Shown piece after piece: positions 27,130-35,511 of a stretch of 64,000 bases of DNA. Position numbers and translations under genes: made by a program. The stretch is taken from positions 24,782 through 88,781 of the forward strand of contig JAVJSD010000099.1 of assembly GCA_040219575.1 (NCBI GenBank), given 5' to 3'. How positions within the stretch are numbered: position 1 is the first letter of the stretch; each line of letters opens with the position of its first letter. Origin of the DNA: JAVJSD01 sp040219575 (GTDB lineage: Bacteria > Planctomycetota > Planctomycetia > Pirellulales > Pirellulaceae). Under the pieces are notes generated by a model. The model saw only the letters and a list, made by a program, of their open reading frames with translations, was not told where the DNA came from and did not search any database.

Positions 27130-27331
27130 GCCCCATCTCCTTCACGAGCCAGGCCGCATAGTGGACCAGGTTCAAAGTTCCGTCAGCATTCGTCGGGGCA
27201 CCGGACTCCACGTCGTCGCGCAGCATCGCCTCGGTAATCGATGGTCCGCCGACCTTGGCCAGCAGGCGCGCCGCGTCCGCCAGCGCCAACGCCGCAGGGT
27301 TGATCGGTTTTCGTGAATCGTCGCCCGACAT
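27119..27331 (-). CDS. Small DNA-binding-like protein, candidate small terminase subunit
   Basis: 70 residues: LADAARLLAKVGGPSITEAML followed by DGTLNLVHYAAWLVKEMG. It overlaps the terminase start by 11 bases. The same order of features occurs in the terminase N-terminus (ELCRLLNSTPLGEVINERQLH, GRFVDLLRYTAWLVE), so both probably share one helix-turn-helix domain used to choose a DNA end or pac site. Size is smaller than a usual TerS (about 150). Function is inferred from position and this similarity only. Confidence 0.65.
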   Translation of the reverse strand: MSGDDSRKPINPAALALADAARLLAKVGGPSITEAMLRDDVESGAPTNADGTLNLVHYAAWLVKEMGRGD

Positions 27332-27478
27332 GGTTTAGGCCGCCCTAAAACGCCCGGAAAAAAGCTGTCGAATTCTGCCGCAGACTGCCAACACCGCGCT
27401 TGATGCGGGGCGGAATTGATGGCTCATGTGTGACTGTCCCAACGGGGACCTTCGCCACGCAGAACCAGGAACCAAACG
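27332..27478. promoter_or_regulatory. Divergent intergenic region between packaging operon and plus-strand small genes
   Basis: 147 bases between genes that start in opposite directions, so it must hold promoters or leaders for both. It contains the palindrome-like tttaggccgccctaaaac. I do not find the bipartite phage promoter motif or a convincing -10/-35 pair here. Confidence 0.4.
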
Positions 27479-27679
27479 ATGAAACACAACCTCACGCACC
27501 GCGGAACCTACGCCGGCCAACCCGCCCGGCTGTACGTCGCGCTGGAAACGAGCCGCGGACGAAAGCTGTTCGCGCTGCGAACCGCCGCCGGCGTGATCGC
27601 AACGGCCTGGGACACGTCCCGCGAGCTGCGACGCTTCGCCGCCGAGAAGCAACTCGACCTGACCATTGATCACGAATAA
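27479..27679 (+). CDS. Small hypothetical protein
   Basis: 66 residues: MKHNLTHRGTYAGQPARLYVALETSRGRKLFALRTAAGVIATAWDTSRELRRFAAEKQLDL. Basic, predicted beta-rich N-terminus and helical end; no family recognised. It is the first of four small plus-strand genes that run against the rest of the prophage, each with a purine-rich leader (aaggagaacacgcatg for the next gene), which suggests a short operon. Confidence 0.65.
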   Translation: MKHNLTHRGTYAGQPARLYVALETSRGRKLFALRTAAGVIATAWDTSRELRRFAAEKQLDLTIDHE

Positions 27680-27703
27680 CCACCAACGCCAAGGAGAACA
27701 CGC

Positions 27704-27931
27704 ATGAACGCCCGCGAAAACAAGAAGCCGAAGCTGACCGCGGAGGCGGCTTACGAGAACGCCCACATCGTCGCGCAAGACCTGGTCCAGCGGATCGGCG
27801 AGCTGCTCTTCGACCTGCCCGCGCCGGGCAACGACGAGCACCCGATCAACTGGGCGCACGTCGGAACTGTCAACGAGGTCAACAGCCGCCTGTCCTCCGT
27901 CGTCGCCTTCCTCGAAGGCACCGAAGAATAA
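27704..27931 (+). CDS. Small hypothetical protein
   Basis: 75 residues, acidic, alpha-helical (AAYENAHIVAQDLVQRIGELL, VGTVNEVNSRLSSVVAFLEG). An AAGGAG ribosome site precedes the ATG. No cysteine pairs, no membrane helix, no known family. Part of the 27.5-28.7 kb plus-strand cluster. Confidence 0.7.
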   Translation: MNARENKKPKLTAEAAYENAHIVAQDLVQRIGELLFDLPAPGNDEHPINWAHVGTVNEVNSRLSSVVAFLEGTEE

Positions 27932-27958
27932 CCACCAACCACGAAAGGGAACCCGACC

Positions 27959-28210
27959 ATGACCATCGACGAACTGATCGAACGCCTCGAAGAATACCGC
28001 GACGCCATAGGCGGCGACGCCGAGGTGCGATTGATGACCCAGCAGAATTGGCCCTTCGAAAACGAGATCGTCGGCCTCGCTTCGGGCGAAGAGATCAACG
28101 AACCCGACGACGGCGATGACGAAGACGTGGACGAAGACAACGTTGTCTTCATCGTCGAAGGCCAGCAGCGCTGCTACGGATCGAAGCGGGCATGGGAGGT
28201 CGCCTACTAA
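27959..28210 (+). CDS. Small acidic hypothetical protein
   Basis: 83 residues beginning MTIDELIERLEEYRDAIGGDAEVRLMTQQNWP and ending with VVFIVEGQQRCYGSKRAWEVAY; the middle is an Asp/Glu run. The LIERLEEYRDxxGxDAEVRLM(T/S)Q start occurs in many short proteins of mobile elements whose function is unknown. The ATG follows gaaagggaa, a serviceable ribosome site. Highly acidic, so a DNA-mimic role is conceivable but unproven. Confidence 0.7.
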   Translation: MTIDELIERLEEYRDAIGGDAEVRLMTQQNWPFENEIVGLASGEEINEPDDGDDEDVDEDNVVFIVEGQQRCYGSKRAWEVAY

Positions 28211-28306
28211 AGCCGAAACGCCCACGCGGGCGTCGCGGCGGGTGGTTCCCGCCGCCTGATGATGGCAGCCTTTCCATCGCACACGTTTTTTACGAGGAGC
28301 CTGATC

Positions 28307-28684
28307 ATGGCAACGAAGAAGACCACGACGAAGACGACCCGCACCAAGAGCGCCGCCCCGAAGGCGACCAAGAAGGCCGCGACCAAAAAGGCCGCTCCGA
28401 AGAAGGCCTCGCCCGCCAAGCAGTCCAAGGCGAAGCCGGCAGCGGCTGGCGACAAGAAGCTCAGCGCGATTGACGCCGCCGCCAAGGTGCTGGCGGAAAC
28501 CAAGCAGTCGATGAATTGCAAGGAGATGATCGAAGCGCTCGCCGCCAAGAAGCTCTGGAGCAGCCCCGGCGGGAAGACGCCCCACGCGACGCTCTACAGC
28601 GCCATCCTGCGGGAGATCAACACGAAGGGGAAGGATGCCCGGTTCAAGAAGACCGAACGCGGCCAGTTCGCCGCCAACGGCTAG
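28307..28684 (+). CDS. HARE-HTH domain protein with lysine-rich tail
   Basis: 125 residues; I start at the ATG at 28307 (gaggag upstream), not the earlier one at 28259. Residues 1-50 are Lys/Ala/Thr/Pro-rich, like eukaryotic histone H1 tails; residues 50-125 are the HARE-HTH winged helix (LSAIDAAAKVLAETKQSMNCKEMIEAL, SPGGKTPHATLYSAILREI, FKKTERGQFA). HARE-HTH modules are proposed to recognise modified DNA and are common in planctomycetes. A close relative with a frameshift lies at 62172-62460. A terminator follows. Confidence 0.85.
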   Translation: MATKKTTTKTTRTKSAAPKATKKAATKKAAPKKASPAKQSKAKPAAAGDKKLSAIDAAAKVLAETKQSMNCKEMIEALAAKKLWSSPGGKTPHATLYSAILREINTKGKDARFKKTERGQFAANG

Positions 28685-28706
28685 TCCCCGCAACGGGTTC
28701 CGCCCC

Positions 28707-28740
28707 AACGCCCCACGTTCGCCACGTCGGGGCGTTTTCT
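28707..28740 (+). terminator. Rho-independent terminator
   Basis: Stem aacgcccc (28707-28714) pairs with ggggcgtt (28729-28736) and is followed by ttct. It closes the plus-strand cluster and separates it from the minus-strand DUF1937 gene that converges on it. Confidence 0.75.
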
Positions 28741-28758
28741 CGTTGGTCGCGTTTGCGT

Positions 28759-29130
28759 TCAACCTTCCGCCTCCTTCGCAACGTGGGCCAACGTGGGCGA
28801 ACCCGTGGCCTCAGGGGCGACGTACCGCACCGGCTTGCCAAATTCGCCGGCGATCCGAATCTCGGCCTGAACCCCGACGCTCTCGTGCCAACCGTCGAGC
28901 ATCAGCACGACGACCTCGTCGCACCGCTCCAGGTGGTGCCGATCGAACGGTTCCCAAAACCGCCAGTCGGTCGGCAAGCCATACGTGCAAATGCAATGGC
29001 CGTGGGCGATCGGTGAAAACACCACCTGGCCGCAGCGCATGAACTTCGCCGCCGCACGGCACGCCTCGCGAAAGCGAAGCTCTCGCACGGCGCGATCCGG
29101 ATGCGAGTAGGGACTGGCGAGATAGATCAT
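28759..29130 (-). CDS. DUF1937 protein (nucleoside deoxyribosyltransferase-like)
   Basis: 123 residues; the ATG at 29130 overlaps the methyltransferase stop as ATGA. MIYLASPYSHPDRAVRELRF, VVFSPIAHGHCI, TDWRFWEPFDRHHLERCDEVVVLMLDGWHESVGVQAEI is the DUF1937 consensus almost in full. The fold is that of nucleoside 2-deoxyribosyltransferases, with the SPxxH and GxxxE elements; in phages it might salvage or modify nucleotides. The link with the modification methylase next door suggests it acts on DNA precursors, but no activity is known. Confidence 0.88.
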   Translation of the reverse strand: MIYLASPYSHPDRAVRELRFREACRAAAKFMRCGQVVFSPIAHGHCICTYGLPTDWRFWEPFDRHHLERCDEVVVLMLDGWHESVGVQAEIRIAGEFGKPVRYVAPEATGSPTLAHVAKEAEG

Positions 29131-30443
29131 GCGGTCACCTCCACGGCCGCGATCCGTTCCGCCTTCCGCCCAGTGAACTTCTCCCACCGCTCGACGATCA
29201 CGTCGCAATAGGGCGGGTCCAGTTCCATCAGGAACGCCTTGCGGTTCGTCTGTTCGCAGGCGATCAAGGTTGAGCCGCTGCCGCCGAACAGATCGAGCAC
29301 GTTCTCGCCAATCCGCGACGAGTACTGGATGGCCCGCACCGCCAACTCGACCGGCTTCTCGGTCAGGTGAACCATCGACTGCGGGTTCACCTTCTTCACG
29401 GACCAGACGTCGACCGCGTTGTTCGGGCCGAGAAACACGTGCGCCGCCCCTTCCCGCCAGCCGTAGAAGCACCATTCGTGGTTGCCCATGAAATCTTTCC
29501 GGGTCAGCACCGGATGCTCCTTCACCCAGATGATCGCCTGCGAAAAGTACAGGCCCGTCGCCTTGAGCACCGGCGGGTAGTTGGCGCAGTTCGCATACCC
29601 GCCCCAGATGTAGAAGCCGCGCCCCGGCGCAAGCACGCGGGCCAGATTGCCGAACCACGCCGCCAACAGATCGTCGAACGCTTCGTCGGTCACGAAGTCG
29701 TTCGCCAGCGGGCGATCTTTGGCCCGCATCTTCTTGTGCGTGGGTTTTGACTTCTCGGGGTGGCGTTCGAGGTCGAACTTCTGATGGTGCTTGTTCGGAT
29801 TGGCGAAGCTGCTGTTGCCGGCGGCAATGGCGTTGTTCGAGCGCGGTTCGACCTTCACGTTGTACGGCGGATCTGTGTTAATCAGATGAACCACCGCGCC
29901 GTCGAGCAGGCGATCGACGTCTTCGGATTTGCTGCTGTCGGCGCAGAGCAATCGGTGATCGCCAAGAATCCACAGGTCGCCCGGCTGCGTAATCGCTTCG
30001 TCGGGCGGCTCGGGCACCTCGTCGGGATCGGTCAAGCCTTCCTGCAGATCGCCGCCGAGCAGCTTCGCAAGCTCGTCCTGGTCGAAGCCGAGCAGCCCAA
30101 GGTCGTAGTTCGCGGCCTGCAATTCGCCCAGTTCAATCGGCAGCAGGTCGTAATCCCATTCGGCCAGTTCGGCCGTCTGGTTGTCGGCGATCCGGTACGC
30201 CTTGATCTGTTCCGGCGACAGATCCTTGGCGACGTGAACCGGGACCTTCTCGAGGCCCAGCTTCTGCGCCGCCTTCCAGCGCGTGTGCCCGCAGATAATC
30301 ACGCCCTCGCTGTCGACAACGATCGGCTGGCGAAACCCGAACTCGCGGAGCGACGCCGCCACGGCATCGACCGCATCATCGTTGACTCGCGGGTTGTTGG
30401 GATACGGCTTGATCTCCGACAGCGGGCGAAGTTCGATCTTCAT
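29127..30443 (-). CDS. ParB-like nuclease domain - DNA methyltransferase fusion
   Basis: 438 residues from the ATG at 30443 (ribosome site AAGGAGACC). Residues 1 to about 100 are a ParB N-terminal (ParB/Srx) domain: IELRPLSEIKPYPNNPR, FGFRQPIVVDSEGVIICGHTRWKAAQ. The rest is an adenine/N4-cytosine methyltransferase of the permuted beta class: catalytic DPPYNV first, then the SAM motif DLFGGSGSTLIA near the end. Such proteins are standard in temperate phages, where they methylate host or phage DNA. It is probably not a restriction partner; no nuclease gene accompanies it. Confidence 0.92.
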   Translation of the reverse strand: MKIELRPLSEIKPYPNNPRVNDDAVDAVAASLREFGFRQPIVVDSEGVIICGHTRWKAAQKLGLEKVPVHVAKDLSPEQIKAYRIADNQTAELAEWDYDLLPIELGELQAANYDLGLLGFDQDELAKLLGGDLQEGLTDPDEVPEPPDEAITQPGDLWILGDHRLLCADSSKSEDVDRLLDGAVVHLINTDPPYNVKVEPRSNNAIAAGNSSFANPNKHHQKFDLERHPEKSKPTHKKMRAKDRPLANDFVTDEAFDDLLAAWFGNLARVLAPGRGFYIWGGYANCANYPPVLKATGLYFSQAIIWVKEHPVLTRKDFMGNHEWCFYGWREGAAHVFLGPNNAVDVWSVKKVNPQSMVHLTEKPVELAVRAIQYSSRIGENVLDLFGGSGSTLIACEQTNRKAFLMELDPPYCDVIVERWEKFTGRKAERIAAVEVTA

Positions 30444-30618
30444 GATGGTCTCCTTGAATGGCGGGACGGTTAGAGTTGCAGCAGCAGTAGAGGCAGGCGA
30501 CCAGCAGTCCAAACCATGCGAGTCGCCAAAAGAACGCTTCCAGGCCAATGGCCGTGGGAATGACAACGGTTTGCCAGTAGCTCGGTGGGGACTCTGGCGA
30601 CGTGCGCGGATCGGACAT
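30376..30618 (-). CDS. Small single-pass membrane protein (overlaps methyltransferase start)
   Basis: 80 residues, ATG at 30618 preceded by CAGGAGC. MSDPRTSPESPPSYWQTVVIPT leads to a hydrophobic helix (AIGLEAFFWRLAWFGLLVACLYCCC) with three consecutive cysteines, possible palmitoylation-like or metal site. It overlaps the first 68 bases of the methyltransferase gene in another frame, which is unusual. The tail after the cysteines is weakly supported and might be a read-out of the overlapping gene. Confidence 0.45.
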   Translation of the reverse strand: MSDPRTSPESPPSYWQTVVIPTAIGLEAFFWRLAWFGLLVACLYCCCNSNRPAIQGDHHEDRTSPAVGDQAVSQQPASQR

Positions 30619-31028
30619 CGAAGTGCTCCTGTGCGGGTTCGGACAACGAAAACAAACTCTGTCTAGGATGGTGGCTGTTCCCGCGTGCCTCACCTGAGGA
30701 TTTGGGCCGGGAAGGAACCATTGCCGGCCGGCGGACTTCCTTACTTCTTTCCCCACCCCTCTCACACACGCACGCTTTCGCGCGTACGCGCGGGTGTATA
30801 TGCGGGTATGGGTGAAGGAAGAAAGAAGTAGTGTGAATACATATATCTGCGTGACGGGGTGAAAGAAGAAAGAAGCCGCTGATGCCGTATTTGCCGGGGT
30901 TTGCTTGCTGCCTCCTTCACTTCTTTCACGCCCGATTCGCGTGTTGATGACTCGTTCTTGTTTCACCGCTGTTTCTCCGTTTCGTGGCTTCCTTCACCGG
31001 CTTGCCGTCTGATCGGGTCGAACATCTT
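30619..31028. repeat. Iteron-like GTGAA repeats between primase and methyltransferase
   Basis: 410 bases without a convincing gene. On either strand the block GTGAAAG or GTGAAGG recurs: gggtgaaggaagaaagaag (from about 30817), ggggtgaaagaagaaagaag (from 30856), and in reverse cttcacttctttcacgcc, gtttcaccg, ccttcaccgg, ctttcacgcttcacc up to about 31055. A hairpin-like cgcgtacgcg sits at about 30780 and an AT-rich tract (acatatatc) at 30840. Repeats plus AT-rich DNA beside the primase gene resemble a phage replication origin. Confidence 0.5.
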
Positions 31029-33302
31029 TCACGCTTCACCACTCGTTTCACCCAGCAACCGGTAGTGCCGTTGCGGTCGCCCGGCGGTTGCCTGGATCAC
31101 CGTCAGCAGGTCCCCCTGCTGCTCGAGCGTCGTGACCAACTCCTGGAACGTCTTGGCGTCGGTCTTCATCCGCTTGAGCAGCACGCTGTGGGCGAGTTGC
31201 CGATCAGGCGCGTCGCGCAGCTTGCGAAGCAGCTTGAGGCACTCGCCGTGGAACGGGTTCTCGGCCACATGGTTGTGGGCCATGAACAACATTCGCCGCG
31301 TCTGGTGCAGCATGAAGTCGGTCGCCCATCGCACTGCCGCGACGTCGATTCGCGGCGTCTGGTGGCTGGCGCTCACCGCGTAGAGCAACGCCAGCTTGCG
31401 GATCTGCTCGGGCACCCGGCCCCAGACCGTCGTGCCGACCGGATCGCCCCGGGCCTCGGCGCTGGCGTATTCGGCTTCCGACGTCAATCGCGCCTCGGCC
31501 AGCAGATCGCGGGCGTCGTCGTCCGCCTCAACGATCAACGGCTGCGGATGCCAGTTTTCGAGGTTGCCCGTGCCAGGACTGAACTCGGCCCACCACTGCG
31601 CCGCGTCCATGACGCTCGCCGGCGGATCAATGATTCCCGGTTCCTGGCCGGCGCTGCGGGGTCCGCTTTCGACGATCAGCATGCGGGCGAAGAAGCCGTT
31701 GGTCAGCATCCGCTCCGAAAGCGCCTCGTAATAGTGGGTTGGGATCGCCGTGCCGTAGACGACCAGGCACGGTTGATCGATGACGCCTGGCGGCTCCTTG
31801 CCGGCCTTCCGCCGCATGGGATAAATGCTGTTGGCCGCCGAGTACATCGTGAGCAGCGTGCCCATGATGTTCTCGTGCCGCGCGTCGCGGGCCTTGTTGA
31901 TCGACTGCAACAACCCATCGATTTCGTCGGTCTGGAACAGCATCGCCGGCGTCAGAAACAGCGAATCCTGAATGCCCTCGCCGGACGCGAACTTCTCGCC
32001 CAGCGAGTTCACCAATCCCACGCGGTGCATAACATGCGTGTTGACCTTGCGCGGCCAGTCCTTACCGACCGACGAGTAGGCCAGCGCCAAGAGGTAAAGA
32101 TTCGTCCGGTTGTCGGCCTGGTCCCGCACCTTGCGGCCGGCGAGGACCGACTGAAGCGCGAGCGCGCCGCAGAACGCCAGCGACACGTTCGGATAGGGCG
32201 CGGTGGCCAGGCAATGGTCCATCACGTCGGAAACGAAACCAGGAACGCGCAACAGTGTGTCCGGCAGCGGGCCAGGATCAGGATGCGCAGGCTGCGCCGG
32301 CGTCGGACACGCGTGCCCATTGAGCAGTCGCGACAGGTCAACATCGCCGTTGCCGTTTGATTGTCCGTAGCCTTCGGCACGCAGCGCCGCGGCGGCGGTC
32401 GCGAAATCGCCGCCGTGCTCCAACATCGTGTAAACCGTAAATGGAGCATAGGCTCGCTCGGACTCGAACGGCGCGGCGTTCGACGAGAACACATAGAGCA
32501 CGCCATCCTTGAGCGTCGCGCTCCAGCCTTGATCCTTGCCTGGCCGCCGCCAATATTCGTTGTCGCCGCCGCGAGTAAGTTGCCAGCCGTGGCGGCGCAG
32601 GATCTCCCGCACATCACCGCGCTGGTTGAACTCGTCACCTGGCCGTCCGTCCGATGCGGAACCGGAAGAGTAGCTCTCGACCGGCGGCATCGTCTCACTC
32701 AACGCGCAGGCCGCTTCGACCAGGATGGCTCGCTCGAACTGGTCCAAGACGGGAATGTCCTCGAATGATCCCTGTTCAATCTCATAGCCGGGCGTCGGAG
32801 CGCACAGAAACAAGCCACCTTCACCCCGCGTCTCGATCAGAGTGCAGGTGATCTCGTAGTGCTCGCCAACGAGTCGAGGCACGTGGCGTTTGCCGGCGAT
32901 GACCGTCGGTTCCCCGTTGTCCACGACAACAGTGCGCTGGGCGAGTTTGCGATTGCCGGGCACGGCCTCGGCCGAGCGGTACACCACGTGCCGGCCGGCG
33001 GACTGAGATCGCTCGACCACGAGTCGCTGAACAAGGTCTGGCTCTTGGGTCGCGACGAGTTCCCGCCAGCGGTCGAACAGTTCCCCCTCGTAGTCGAAGT
33101 CGATCATCTCCAGCTGGCCCGACACGGCGCCGGCCAATACGCACAGCGGTGCGTTGTCCGTGAACCAGGTGCGCACCTGCCGCTCGGTCGGCAGCCGCTT
33201 CTGGTACTGCTTCCAACCCGACAGCGCCGGCCGCTTTTCGTCCAGGATTGCGGGCAGCACGCACAAGCCAGCGCGGAGATAGGTCATCGCCGTGTCGATC
33301 AA
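31029..33302 (-). CDS. Phage primase-helicase: PrimPol-like N-terminus with DUF3987 domain
   Basis: 757 residues (TTG at 33302 overlapping the upstream stop as TTGA; an ATG at 33287 is the alternative). Residues 1 to about 200 match bifunctional primase/polymerase N-termini: AGLCVLPAILDEKRPALSGWKQYQ, VLAGAVSGQLEMIDFD, SAGRHVVYR. From about 330 the DUF3987 region shows the helicase-like LALAYSSVGKDWPRKVNTH, FQTDEIDGLL (Walker B-like) and LVVYGTAIPTHYYEAL. The C-terminus holds a winged helix (HGECLKLLRKLRDAPDRQLAHS). The Walker A is degenerate (SVGKDWPR). It should prime and perhaps unwind phage DNA. Confidence 0.85.
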   Translation of the reverse strand: MIDTAMTYLRAGLCVLPAILDEKRPALSGWKQYQKRLPTERQVRTWFTDNAPLCVLAGAVSGQLEMIDFDYEGELFDRWRELVATQEPDLVQRLVVERSQSAGRHVVYRSAEAVPGNRKLAQRTVVVDNGEPTVIAGKRHVPRLVGEHYEITCTLIETRGEGGLFLCAPTPGYEIEQGSFEDIPVLDQFERAILVEAACALSETMPPVESYSSGSASDGRPGDEFNQRGDVREILRRHGWQLTRGGDNEYWRRPGKDQGWSATLKDGVLYVFSSNAAPFESERAYAPFTVYTMLEHGGDFATAAAALRAEGYGQSNGNGDVDLSRLLNGHACPTPAQPAHPDPGPLPDTLLRVPGFVSDVMDHCLATAPYPNVSLAFCGALALQSVLAGRKVRDQADNRTNLYLLALAYSSVGKDWPRKVNTHVMHRVGLVNSLGEKFASGEGIQDSLFLTPAMLFQTDEIDGLLQSINKARDARHENIMGTLLTMYSAANSIYPMRRKAGKEPPGVIDQPCLVVYGTAIPTHYYEALSERMLTNGFFARMLIVESGPRSAGQEPGIIDPPASVMDAAQWWAEFSPGTGNLENWHPQPLIVEADDDARDLLAEARLTSEAEYASAEARGDPVGTTVWGRVPEQIRKLALLYAVSASHQTPRIDVAAVRWATDFMLHQTRRMLFMAHNHVAENPFHGECLKLLRKLRDAPDRQLAHSVLLKRMKTDAKTFQELVTTLEQQGDLLTVIQATAGRPQRHYRLLGETSGEA

Positions 33303-33496
33303 GCGCTTCGTTCCTTTCGAGCGCGGGCGCGGTCCATGCCACGGGCCAGCGCCTCTCGCGCATTCTTGGAGGGCTCGACCGGTCCACCGCAGTGCGAACA
33401 GCGGGGCCGCGATTTGCGTTCAAGACACGACCTCCGGATCATGTCGCGGTGGCCGCAGTCGAGACAGCGCACCCAGCATTTCGGATTTACGGGCAT
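33299..33496 (-). CDS. Small zinc-ribbon protein
   Basis: 65 residues from the ATG at 33496, which has a GGAGG five bases upstream; a TTG further out is less likely. VRCLDCGHRDMIRRSCLERKS and PRCSHCGGPVEPS give two CxxC pairs that would bind one zinc. The rest is basic helix. It lies between the helicase and the primase and is probably a DNA- or protein-binding accessory in replication. Confidence 0.65.
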   Translation of the reverse strand: MPVNPKCWVRCLDCGHRDMIRRSCLERKSRPRCSHCGGPVEPSKNAREALARGMDRARARKERSA

Positions 33497-33510
33497 GGAC
33501 GCCTCCAGGG

Positions 33511-35166
33511 TCAAAACGGGATTTCATCGGGGTCGTAACCGCCGAACACGTCGACGGGCTCGGGAAGCGGCCCGAACTTGCATGCCACGACACGGTCGTA
33601 TTTCTCGCCTGCGATGTTGCGGACGGTGATCTTTTCCGTCGTGGCCAGTCCGCCGCCTTCGGCGATTTCCACGGCGCGCTCAGCCGTGTCGGGCACCGGA
33701 TCCCGTGATCGCTGCCGCCACCAGGCGACCGCCTTTTGCCGCGCGTAACCTTCGTGCTCGAAGCAGACCCATTCCGATTGCCAATGATTGAGGCCGAGTC
33801 GATAGTCCACGCGCAGCGTCTTCGGATCGTCGTCGCTGGCGCCGCGCTTGGTATGTACGCTGTACGTGACGTCGTGGACTTCGTACTCCGTGTCCGTCAC
33901 CTGGCCGGAAAGGACACCGGCCTCGCTTGCCTTTGCTTCGTGCCTGCGTCGCTCGGGGGGCGGGAACTCGTATCCGCAATCAGGGCAGGTCGCATAACCG
34001 GCGGCGATCACTGATTGGCACTCCGGGCACTCCTTGGCCGGCGCGTCGCCGTCGCCACGTTCGAACTGCTCGATCCGCAGCTGGTCGACGGGGCCGTGCC
34101 GCAGGACGTTGCCGCCGAAGTCGAGCACCAAGCAGTTGTTCTTGCCGGGATGCAGGCGGAAACCGCGGCCGACCATCTGGTAGTACAGGCCGGTGGACAT
34201 CGTGGGCCGCAGCAACGCCACGCAATCGACGTTGGGGGCGTCAAAGCCCATCGTCAACACGTTGATGTTGCACAAGTACTTCAGCGCGCCAGTCTTAAAC
34301 CGCGTGATCAGTTCTTCCCGATCGTCGACCGGCGTCTTGGCGCAGATGAACCCGCATTCGACTCCGTGCTTTTCGCCTAGCACACGGACGATGTGCTTTC
34401 CATGTTTGACACCTGTGGCGAAGATCAGCACGGCTTTCCGGTCGGCCGTGTATTTGACGATCTCGGCGCAGGCCGACTCGACCAGATCATCTTGATCCAT
34501 CAATCCCTCGACCTCGCCGGGCACAAACTCGCCGGCGCGGACGTGCAGCCCCGAGGTGTCCGCCTTCTTGCTGCCCGCCTTGGTGATCAGAGGCGAGAGG
34601 TAGGCGTCGCGGATCAGCTCGCGCACGCCAACCTCGTAGCACACGTGGTTCAAGAAGTGGTCCTGCGTGCAGATCAATCCGCTCTTGAGTCGAAATGGTG
34701 TGGCCGTCATGCCGATGACCCGCAGCTGCGGATTCACCACCTTGGCCTCGGCGAGGAATTGACGATACATTCCCTCGCCTTCCGGCGGGATCATGTGCGC
34801 TTCGTCGACGATGGCCAGGTCGAAACGGTCCAGCTCGCAGGCCCGCTTGTAGACGCTCTGAATGCCGGCCACGATCACGGCGTGCCCAGTGTCGCGGCGG
34901 CCAAGGCCTGCCGAGTAAACTCCCACATCCAGTTCGCCACAGGTGCGCTGCAGCTTGTCGACCGATTGCTCGAGCAATTCCTTGACGTGGGCCAATACGA
35001 TCACGCGACCATCCCACCGCGTGACCGAGTCCGTACAAATCGACGCCAGCAGCGGCGTCTTGCCGCCGCCGGTCGGGATCACGACACATGGATTGTCGTC
35101 GCGCGTCCGCAGGTGTTGGTAGACGGCGCTCTTGGCCTCGTCTTGATAGGGGCGCAGTGTCAACAT
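33511..35166 (-). CDS. DEAD/DEAH-box (SF2) helicase of the replication module
   Basis: 551 residues. Q-like motif LRPYQDEAK, Walker A PTGGGKT (about residue 31), DEAH in AIVDEAHMIPP, SAT-type motif GMTATP, and in the second RecA lobe LNVLTMGFDAPNV and QMVGRGFRLHPGK (motif VI). A zinc ribbon follows (ECPECQSVIAAGYATCPDCG) and a C-terminal Trp/Lys-rich region that may bind DNA. It is a standard phage SF2 helicase next to RusA and an SSB-like protein, and probably acts in branch migration or replication restart. Confidence 0.9.
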   Translation of the reverse strand: MLTLRPYQDEAKSAVYQHLRTRDDNPCVVIPTGGGKTPLLASICTDSVTRWDGRVIVLAHVKELLEQSVDKLQRTCGELDVGVYSAGLGRRDTGHAVIVAGIQSVYKRACELDRFDLAIVDEAHMIPPEGEGMYRQFLAEAKVVNPQLRVIGMTATPFRLKSGLICTQDHFLNHVCYEVGVRELIRDAYLSPLITKAGSKKADTSGLHVRAGEFVPGEVEGLMDQDDLVESACAEIVKYTADRKAVLIFATGVKHGKHIVRVLGEKHGVECGFICAKTPVDDREELITRFKTGALKYLCNINVLTMGFDAPNVDCVALLRPTMSTGLYYQMVGRGFRLHPGKNNCLVLDFGGNVLRHGPVDQLRIEQFERGDGDAPAKECPECQSVIAAGYATCPDCGYEFPPPERRRHEAKASEAGVLSGQVTDTEYEVHDVTYSVHTKRGASDDDPKTLRVDYRLGLNHWQSEWVCFEHEGYARQKAVAWWRQRSRDPVPDTAERAVEIAEGGGLATTEKITVRNIAGEKYDRVVACKFGPLPEPVDVFGGYDPDEIPF

Positions 35167-35511
35167 TTACGCTTTCCGGATCTTTACGAGTGTCTTACCG
35201 CCGTCGACCGGCTCGCCTTTCTCGATCGTGAGCCGCACGATCTGCGAGTCGTCGCCGTAGGCTCCGCCATGCTCCAGCGCATCGAGCAGCGCTTTCTGGA
35301 CGTTGTCCACGTCTCGCCGGCGGTTGTCGGGCGGGAACACTTGCACGTCCACTTCCAGCGGCCCTGACATCGGCTCGACGCTCATCGCCGCGAGGATCGC
35401 CATTACGTTTTGGCGAAACCGACGACCCTCGCGGCTGATCAAGGTGCGTGAACCGACGCGCCGCCAGTAGTGGTTGATCGACGGCGGGTACGGCAGTTCC
35501 AGTTCGATCAT
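35167..35511 (-). CDS. rusA: RusA-family Holliday junction resolvase
   Basis: 114 residues; the ATG at 35511 overlaps the DUF669 stop as ATGA. PYPPSINHYWRRVGSRTLIS opens the RusA fold and RRRDVDNVQKALLDALEHGGAYGDDSQIV carries the catalytic Asp residues (D-V-D-N and Y-x-D-D-x-Q). RusA is a dimeric, sequence-biased nuclease that resolves recombination or replication junctions in phage genomes. The C-terminal KTLVKIRKA completes the domain. Confidence 0.93.
   Translation of the reverse strand: MIELELPYPPSINHYWRRVGSRTLISREGRRFRQNVMAILAAMSVEPMSGPLEVDVQVFPPDNRRRDVDNVQKALLDALEHGGAYGDDSQIVRLTIEKGEPVDGGKTLVKIRKA

Noticed and set aside
27335..28762. 475-codon minus-strand frame over the small plus-strand genes
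   Set aside because: Antisense composition (Arg/Gly/Leu/Val mix); the four plus genes have ribosome sites and one is a clear HARE-HTH protein.
30740..31060. GTGAA repeats considered as a CRISPR array
   Set aside because: Repeats are only about 7-13 bases, in both orientations and with irregular spacing.
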